Source: Anaerolineales bacterium (lineage in GTDB: Bacteria > Chloroflexota > Anaerolineae > 4572-78 > J111). Taken from it: a DNA stretch of 20,342 nucleotides. Both the position numbers and the translations under genes were made by a program. The stretch covers positions 1 to 20,342 of the forward strand of contig JAAUSP010000065.1 in assembly GCA_012032575.1 (NCBI GenBank), in the 5' to 3' direction. Within the stretch, counting starts at the first letter, position 1. Each line of letters begins with the position of its first letter. Below the pieces are notes generated by a model. It was not told where the DNA came from and did no database searches. It saw only the letters and a program-made list of their open reading frames with translations. This document shows positions 14,472 to 20,342 of the stretch, in pieces.

Positions 14472-15452
14472 TTATGACTGCGCCAGCGCCTCGATGACGG
14501 CGGCGTGCAGCATGCCATTGCTGACAATGACACCGCGATTCTGGTACATTTTGCGGTCGCTGGCAAAATCGAGCGGCCGGCCAAACATGTCTGTGACCTT
14601 GCCGCCCGCTTCTTCGACAATCAACGCACCGGCGGCATGATCCCAGATATTTTCACGATAATCGGGCGATTTGGGCGAAGGCAGACGCAGATACAGCGCG
14701 GCATCCCCACGGGCCACCACGCCATATTTGGCCTGGCTGTCCATCCGCAGCGAAGGCTGGGTAATGCCGGTCGCCTGGGCTAAAGCCTGCTGCCGGGACT
14801 GGTCACCGTGCGCGGCTTCAACGCTTTCGGCAAAACGCATGCCGGTCTTATCTGTCTCACCCGTCACCCGAATCGAAACGAAGGCATCACTGTGCAAGGG
14901 CGCCATCGCCGCACCCTGCCCCCGCACGGCCACAAAAACGACTCCGGCCGGGCCATCGGGCTGATCCAGATTTAACGGCAAAGCCGGACAGGCCAGCGCC
15001 CCCACCTTGACCTCGCCATCTTCAATTAGTGCCAGAGCTACGGCATACTGATCATTGCGCAAAAAGCCCTTGGTCCCATCAATCGGGTCCACCGTCCAAA
15101 AACGCCGGGCGACCGCGCCGTTGCCGGCGTCAATCCAGCCACAAATTGCCTCGGTGGTGGCATCGGGCTGAAAGCGCCGCACATAGTTGCTCACCTGAGC
15201 CAATTTCGTCGCATTTTCGGGCTTTTGCAGGTCGGTTGAATCTTCCTCGCCCACAATGGGGTCTTGCGGAAAAGCAGCCAGAAGACTCTGGCACACTAAT
15301 ACTTGTGCGCCAAAATCGGCAATGGTGACGGGGCTTTTATCATCTTTTTGCAGCGATTCAGCCCCCACCATATCAGCGCGGATGGCGGTACACAGGTCGG
15401 CGGCCCGGGTGACAGCTTCGATGGCAACTTGTTTTTCGTGGGCGTAGGTCAT
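14472..15452 (-). CDS. 3'(2'),5'-bisphosphate nucleotidase (SAL1/HAL2-type)
   Basis: A 326-residue enzyme of the inositol monophosphatase superfamily that removes the 3'-phosphate of PAP/PAPS, recycling the by-product of sulfate assimilation and sulfotransfer. The metal site is complete: SPVTIADFGAQ (Asp46), GEEDS (Glu69/70), WTVDPIDGTKGFLR (Asp122, Asp125) and NIWDHAAGALIVEEAGG near the end. GTKGFLRNDQYAVALALIEDG and KYGVVARGDAALYLRLP resemble eukaryotic SAL1/HAL2 more than the short enterobacterial CysQ. AGGAG about 7 nt upstream of the ATG marks the start. It is likely the first gene of a two-gene unit with the truncated phosphorylase. A perfect 14-bp palindrome lies 38 bp before its start. 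Confidence 0.94.
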   Translation of the reverse strand: MTYAHEKQVAIEAVTRAADLCTAIRADMVGAESLQKDDKSPVTIADFGAQVLVCQSLLAAFPQDPIVGEEDSTDLQKPENATKLAQVSNYVRRFQPDATTEAICGWIDAGNGAVARRFWTVDPIDGTKGFLRNDQYAVALALIEDGEVKVGALACPALPLNLDQPDGPAGVVFVAVRGQGAAMAPLHSDAFVSIRVTGETDKTGMRFAESVEAAHGDQSRQQALAQATGITQPSLRMDSQAKYGVVARGDAALYLRLPSPKSPDYRENIWDHAAGALIVEEAGGKVTDMFGRPLDFASDRKMYQNRGVIVSNGMLHAAVIEALAQS

Positions 15453-15490
15453 GGAGGTACTCCTTCTATAAGTATGGGTAGGCTGGTATG

Positions 15491-15504
15491 AAATTGTACA
15501 ATTT
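15491..15504. promoter_or_regulatory. Perfect 14-bp palindrome, candidate operator
   Basis: AAATTGTACAATTT reads the same on both strands. It lies 38 bp upstream of the bisphosphate nucleotidase start and in the 84-bp gap after the kinase stop. A dimeric repressor site is plausible; which regulator is unknown. Confidence 0.4.
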
Positions 15505-15536
15505 TTAAGGATTAATGCCAGTTTCGACAGCCTGGC

Positions 15537-18193
15537 TCAGTTTTTTTGGCGCAGCGGGAGTACCACATGAAAGTGGCTGCCGGGGAAAGTTTCTTCGTCG
15601 TGGCCCTGGCTCTCAACCCAGATTTTACCCTGATGAGCTTCGACAATGCCACGGGCAATAGCCAACCCCAAACCTGGGCCGGCCCCTTTGAAAACCGTTT
15701 TGCCGGTGGAGTGGAGGGCCAATTCGCCGGTTTGGTAAAATTTGGTAAAGATTAATTCCTGAGCCTCCCGATCAATCCCAATCCCTGTGTCACTGACCAC
15801 AATTTCAATCGCCGGGACAGGCAACTCGGAGGTGCCGTTTAGGCAACGGCCGGTGATGGTTATTTTTCCGCCATCGGGCGTGTATTTGATGGCGTTGGCA
15901 ATCAGATGGTAAAAGACCTTCTGTAAGGCGTCGGGGTCGGCCATAATGGAGGGCAGGTCGCTCATTTCGGCCATAGTCAAGGCTTGCTTGCGTTCAACCA
16001 GCGGTTCGGCAAAGGTTTGGGCGGCTAACTCGATAACCAAAGGAAGATATAGCGGCTCCGGGTAGAGTTCCAGCACCCGGCTGTCAATCTTGGTAATGTC
16101 CAGCATGCTGGTGACGATTTCCTGCAATCGGATAGCTCCCGTGTGCATGCCTTTAACCAATTCCAGGCGATTGGCGTTTTCGACGATGGCGGTGTCGTTT
16201 AGCAGCATTTTGCTGTAACCTCGCAGCACCGTCAGAGGCGTGCGCAGTTCGTGAGCGGCGATGCTGATAAAATCGGATTTGGTGCGGTCCAGCCGTTCTA
16301 ATTGACCGTAAGCCTCCTGCACGGCGACCGTCCGTTCCCGGACCATTTCTTCAAGTTCCTGCGAAAAACGGACAATTTTATTGTACAAGCGGGCATTTTC
16401 CAGCACAAAAGCGGCCTGACTGGCAAAGGTGGCAGCTAATTTGACCTCATCATCACTAAATGCGTTGGTTTTTTCACGGGCCAGAGACAGCATGCCGATC
16501 ACCTGGTCAAAGCGGGTCAGCGGCACCCCCAGCCAGGCCCGGGCCAGGGGTAGATTTTCCACGTGCTGCCAATCGGGCCGCTGCAAAACATCGGGGATGA
16601 CCAGGGGTTGGCGGGTTTGATAGATTTCCTGAAAACATCATCCTCTTTAATCGAAACCCGTAAGCTTAAGGGATTGACTGCTTCGGGGAAGCCGCGGGCA
16701 GCGACGATTTCCAGTTCATCTTTGTTTTGCAGCATCACCGCGGCGCGGTCATAAGCAACGGTTTTGGACAGATGTTCCAGGATCAAATTCAATACTTCGG
16801 CCAGGTCGAGAGTACGAGACAGGGCGCGGCTGGCCTCATACAGATTTTCGGCCAGTTGGCGGCGAGCTTTTTCGCTCTCGTAGAGCGAAGCATTTTGAAT
16901 GGCAATCGCTACCTGATCGGCCAGCGATTGCAAGACCGGCAGGTCATCCAGATGAAATGCGGCCGGCTGGTCACTCTCGATGTCCAGCACGCCCAATACG
17001 GTCTTGCCCATCATTAGCGGCAGGGCCAGTTCAGAGCGAGTGGCGGGGAGGGTTTCCAGACGAAGATAACGGTTATCCTGGCTCACGTCGTCCACCCGGG
17101 CCAGGCGGCGATTTTTAGCCACCCAGCCGATGATGCCTTCACCTGCCTCCAGCCGAAACTCGTTTTGACGCAAAAAGCGTCCGGCCTCGCCGGTGCCGGC
17201 TCGAGCGATTACATAATCCCCCGTTTCATCCAGCAGAAAAACGCCCACAAAATAATAGCCATAGCGCTCTTTGATCAATTCGGCGACGTAGTTAAGCAAC
17301 TGGTCCAGATCGAGAATTGAAGTAATATGATGGCCTACGGCAATGCTGGTTTCTAGCTGGCGGTAGCGGTAGTCGAGTTCTTCGGTTCGTTCCTGCACCC
17401 GCTGCTCCAAATTGGCGTACAAACCGGCCAGTTGGGCGGCGGTATGGTTGAAAACCCGGCTCAGGTGGCTCAACTCATCGCCGCCGGTCACGGTAATGGC
17501 GTGATTAAAGTGACCCTGGGCCAAAGCCCTGGCCCCCGCATCCAGGTGAGCCAAAGGCTGGGCGATACTGCGGGTTACGATAAAACCGAGAATACCTGCT
17601 GCCAGCAAAATTAACAGGCTGACGATGAGCATCGTTGTCAGGGTTTGCTTCTGCACCTGATCCATTCTGGCCAGGGCGTTTTGCTGCTCGAGCGCAACTT
17701 CGGCATTGATTTCTTCCACCAGGGCCTGGGTGGTCTGGCTGATCTGCTGCAACTCATTATCAAGCTGGGTCTGCACCCGTTCCCAGTTACCGGCCTGAGC
17801 CAGGCTGATGATAATATCCAGTTGGCCTGGGACCGAAACTTTTATGCTTTCTAATTGTTCAACTTGCTGGGTATGGCGGGAGGATGATCCGAGAGCCGTA
17901 ATCGCGTCGTCTACCGTTTTGACAAAATCTTCACGCAGGGCCAGAACCGCTTCGGCAAAAGGGGCAGCAGCGCCGCGCGTCCTGATTAAACGCTGCAATT
18001 CGTCTTTGAGAATCAAAACATGATCGTGAACTCGCAAAACGGCCAGCGCCTGGGTATCCGCCCCGTGAAGACGCTGCGCCTGCCCCTGAAGGGTGTTCAA
18101 CTGCCACAGCCCGACGGCCATTCCGATAAACATCAACAACAGCATAATGCCAAAGGAGAGAACCAGTCGCGGGCCAATTTTTATTTGCTGCAT
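15537..18193 (-). CDS. Transmembrane sensor histidine kinase with HAMP and two GAF domains, one-base frameshift
   Basis: Adding one base near 16631 gives 885 residues. Order: TM1 (about 11-32), an extracytoplasmic four-helix-bundle-like sensor (33-185), TM2 (186-208), HAMP (209-262), coiled coil, GAF1 (about 295-437), GAF2 (about 463-605), a second coiled coil, HisKA with phospho-acceptor His648 in FISIAAHELRTPLTV, and the ATPase with N box HLIANAIKYTP (Asn767), G1 DTGIGI (802) and G2 GAGPGLGLAI (837-846). All catalytic boxes are intact, and the frame break falls inside GAF2 (SIKEDDVF then QEIYQTRQPLVIPDV). No response regulator is adjacent, so it is an orphan kinase here; the signal is unknown. 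No strong ribosome binding site precedes the ATG at 18193. Confidence 0.93.
16626..16636 (-). other. Frameshift site in the histidine kinase gene
   Basis: The N-terminal frame departs at VFRKSIKPANPW; one base inserted after GTTTTC gives VFQEIYQTRQPLVIPDVLQRP, a normal GAF sequence. It is beside an A4 run. Confidence 0.8.
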
Positions 18194-18637
18194 ATCATCT
18201 TAATTTCAAGAAGCTAAGCCGCCCTGTCCTTGACGATGCGCCGGGCTGGATTGTTAAGGTAGCTAATTATAAATGTAGTATATCACATTTTGGCAATAAC
18301 CCTCCGGGGATTTTGGTACTACGAGGTTGAAGGCAAATCTAACCTTTTTGGCTTGGGTTAGGGTTTGAACAGAGTAAAAACACAGGTATGATATTTAGCT
18401 GCGGGCCAAGTCTGCCTAATGGAACTGAGTTGTAAGTAGAAAGCTCTGGTTGATAGGTAACCGATTGAGACATGTTAGAGTTTATCGGAAATAAAAATAC
18501 CTCTCGCCAAGGCGCAAAGAACGCCAGGTTTAAAAAATCTTTGCGACTTTGCGTCTTGGCGTGAAAAAGCTATTTCCGATAATGCCTGTTGATTTGGAGA
18601 AATAGTTTACATAATAGGATAGGTGTCATAGTTATTC
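18194..18637. other. Intergenic stretch without a gene
   Basis: I see no supportable reading frame in these 444 bp. They hold the upstream region of the histidine kinase (a minus-strand TTGCCA at 18291-18296 and TATAAT at 18266-18271, but with 19-bp spacing), a small CTAACC/GGTTAG hairpin at about 18339-18361, and a 101-bp inverted-repeat element at 18482-18582. Confidence 0.7.
18482..18582. repeat. MITE-like element with 12-bp terminal inverted repeats
   Basis: TTATCGGAAATA (18482-18493) faces its exact complement (18571-18582). Inside, 18505-18519 pairs with 18547-18561 at 14 of 15 positions, and the right side is an 8-bp tandem (TTTGCGAC, TTTGCGTC, TTGGCG). The inner sequence resembles TTTGCG/TTGGCG palindromes dispersed in many environmental bacterial genomes. 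It encodes nothing. Confidence 0.8.
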
Positions 18638-19795
18638 TTAAGAAGGGCACCGGGCTTCGCGGGTGTGGTTACCTACTTCAAGAAGTTTTGTGGCTTGCAG
18701 TGAGCATCTTTGGCCTTCAAATTTTAGGCGGTAACTTTCGGAATCGAGGGTACCGCAAAACTGAGTCGCTCCGGCCGGAATGTTCGTACAGGTTACATCT
18801 GGGATAGGTGCGCCGTTGAGTTTAGAATTAAAAACGCGGTAATAGTTAATTAGACCACCCGTGTTGTTGTAGACATAGAGGTTGGTTTTAGATGTAACAG
18901 GCTGTGGGCTTTTAATTACCAGAGGTAAAAAAACCAAACCAGAATCAGGAGCTGAAGCGGGAGGTTCATAGAACAGCAACACATCATCAATGAATGGTCC
19001 GGAGTAAGTTATTGATGAGTCGCTTTTGAATTGTAAAGCTATCCAAACTTCAGGCTGACCAATCAAGTTGCCTTTGAAAGGGACATTGCTCAAATCAAGA
19101 GCTTCGATGTCGTAACCGTTTCCATAGGAGCCGGTACGACTCCCAGAGGTTATGAACCCGCCAAAATCGCTGCCATCTGTTGAAGCGCCCCAAAAAAGAA
19201 AATCGCAGGAGGATATGGGATCGCAAAGCTCAGCCTCCATTCTGATATAAAATCCAAAAATTGGCGACTCGGCGCTGACCAAACTAAATGGGCCATAGAT
19301 TAACCAGGAGTTTACATCGTTAGGATAGGCTGCAAAATCAGGGCTACATGGATTGACGCCGTTAGCCCCATCCCAACCAGCAGGCCAACCTGACCAGCTA
19401 CCAGTACGGGCAAAACAGTTGACGTCGGTCCACAAATGTTCACCGCCGATTGGTCCGTTGGCATCAATAAATTCCCAATTATTGGGAAAATCACCTTCAA
19501 AGTCTTCATACTTAAGAATGACTGTGTTAGCGGCGTCCACCTGCGCTAAACTCAGATTTGATGTTAGATTGGGAGCTAATGACCAGTCCATCGTAGTCAT
19601 TTCCATTTCGGTGATGGTAGCAGTCGTCCGATCAAATACTACTCTGGCGGGTTGAACTTGTGCTGAACCGGGACTACCCTTACTGGCCGGGGGAGGGGGC
19701 GTAGGGGTGGGTGAGTCAGCCTTAATCATTGTAACAAACTGAAATAACAATAAACTGGTTATTATTAGCGTCCCGAAGAATTTGTAAGATTTCAT
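18638..19795 (-). CDS. Secreted protein with a lectin-like/MAM-like beta domain and FLPLVIKS motif
   Basis: A 385-residue exported protein; no family is firmly recognised. It has a Lys-start signal peptide with cleavage expected near IKA-DS, then a short Pro/Thr linker and a domain of about 200 residues beginning YEDFEGDFPNNWEFID and including SWLIYGPFSL, FGFYIRMEAEL, DGSDFGGF and YSGPFIDDVLLF, the pattern of jellyroll adhesion or MAM-type domains often fused to peptidases. FLPLVIKS follows, a short motif seen at this place in many Chloroflexota secreted proteins. The C-terminal part (about 315-385) has four Cys in NIPAGATQFCGTL-like strands. AGGAGG 7 nt upstream sets the start. Its likely role is at the cell surface or outside; it follows another exported protein by 61 bp. 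Confidence 0.75.
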   Translation of the reverse strand: MKSYKFFGTLIITSLLLFQFVTMIKADSPTPTPPPPASKGSPGSAQVQPARVVFDRTTATITEMEMTTMDWSLAPNLTSNLSLAQVDAANTVILKYEDFEGDFPNNWEFIDANGPIGGEHLWTDVNCFARTGSWSGWPAGWDGANGVNPCSPDFAAYPNDVNSWLIYGPFSLVSAESPIFGFYIRMEAELCDPISSCDFLFWGASTDGSDFGGFITSGSRTGSYGNGYDIEALDLSNVPFKGNLIGQPEVWIALQFKSDSSITYSGPFIDDVLLFYEPPASAPDSGLVFLPLVIKSPQPVTSKTNLYVYNNTGGLINYYRVFNSKLNGAPIPDVTCTNIPAGATQFCGTLDSESYRLKFEGQRCSLQATKLLEVGNHTREARCPS

Positions 19796-19856
19796 AGTTG
19801 GTCCTCCTCATTTTAGACCGCTTTCATTTAATCTTAGTCACTCTAACTAGCCAACC

Positions 19857-20342
19857 TCAGATCGAACCAGAATCCTTATTACCATCACCATCACTACCCC
19901 CACCACCGCCACCACCGGCTTCGAAGCGCAGGCGGCCCGGCGGGGCTTGAATGCCCAGGTCTTTGTATTCCGGGTTGATCTGCACCAGCACTACCGTCCA
20001 CAGATATTCGCCGCTGCGCTGGTTGACCCCAAAGGCGTCACGAATGTTGACCGTCAGGCGATAGCGATTATTCCCTAAAGCCACCACGTTGCCATTGAGA
20101 TTGTCCTCGACCGCGTTATGCACCCCAGAGGGCGGCTCGCCTTCGCGCCAGACGCGCACCTCAAAACCCTGATCCGGGCCTAATTCCCCACCCCACTGCC
20201 ACTCGAAGTCGGTCGGGCCAAAAACTGGGTGGCTCCAGGCCTGGCGGATTGATCAGGGTAAACTGGCCCTCAGAGATAGGTGGGGCCTGGGGTAGGTGGG
20301 GGGTGGGACTGCCTGGGTAGGTGGTGCTAAGGTTGCAGTTGG
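19857..20342 (-). CDS. Partial exported beta-rich protein with Gly-rich C-terminus (frameshifted)
   Basis: The gene runs in from the window end, so its start is missing. After a Pro/Thr-rich part, ISEGQFTLINPP and AWSHPVFGPTDFEWQWGGEL lie in adjacent frames and would be continuous after a one-base change near 20240. The rest is a beta-sandwich-like domain (GFEVRVWREGE, NRYRLTVNI, SGEYLWTVVLVQI, PPGRLRFEAGG) known to me as a recurring C-terminal domain in Chloroflexota surface and kinase-associated proteins, with no family name I can give. It ends in a run of seven Gly followed by an Asp/Gly tail, encoded by a low-complexity CACCAC/CCACCG stretch. Catalytic residues are not evident. Confidence 0.65.

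Noticed and set aside
19905..19925. Trinucleotide/hexanucleotide CACCAC-type repeat as a contingency locus
   Set aside because: It encodes the in-frame Gly-rich tail of the partial protein; variation would change only the number of Gly residues, and it is not a pure repeat.

Overview
The window looks like chromosomal housekeeping and envelope DNA from a GC-rich Chloroflexota (Anaerolineae-like) bacterium, probably a metagenome bin. The placement is inferred from secreted proteins with Pro/Thr-rich linkers, an FLPLVIKS-type motif, a PadR-HAAS gene pair, a solitary rplI and a SAL1/HAL2-type nucleotidase. No rRNA, tRNA, CRISPR array, transposase or prophage gene is visible.

Layout. 1-3471 (+): end of a TPR protein, translationally coupled by a GTGA overlap to a class A penicillin-binding protein. 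3655-4098 (-): FMN-binding PNPOx-like protein. 4320-4469 (+): remnant of an AraC-type regulator. 4499-7193 (-): secreted three-repeat protein, monothiol glutaredoxin-like protein, membrane-anchored LysM plus lamin-tail protein. 7334-10956 (+): PadR regulator, HAAS-domain membrane protein, Tat-exported metallophosphoesterase, membrane-anchored endonuclease/exonuclease/phosphatase protein. 10969-13242 (-): PIG-L/LmbE-type deacetylase and M20 dipeptidase. 13480-14034 (+): ribosomal protein bL9. 14067-15452 (-): truncated nucleoside phosphorylase and a 3'(2'),5'-bisphosphate nucleotidase. 15537-18193 (-): orphan hybrid-sensor histidine kinase with two GAF domains. 18638-20342 (-): secreted protein and the end of another exported beta-rich protein.

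Two themes stand out. First, at least seven otherwise intact genes are each broken by a one-base indel, two of them clearly in C/G runs. In five of them the summed length becomes a whole number of codons with all family motifs in order once repaired, and the LysM gene does so with two indels. This is most simply sequencing or assembly error, so these genes are annotated as single full-length CDSs. Second, the spaces between genes carry a series of inverted repeats with different sequences but the same design: a tandem unit of 7 bp (sometimes 8 bp) facing its own reverse complement, often touching a stop codon or lying in a 5' leader. This repeat class, similar in spirit to the short tandem heptamers known in cyanobacteria, is the most unusual structure here. 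The likeliest local regulatory circuit is PadR with the HAAS membrane protein; a 10-bp sequence in the padR promoter recurs inverted before the metallophosphoesterase gene.
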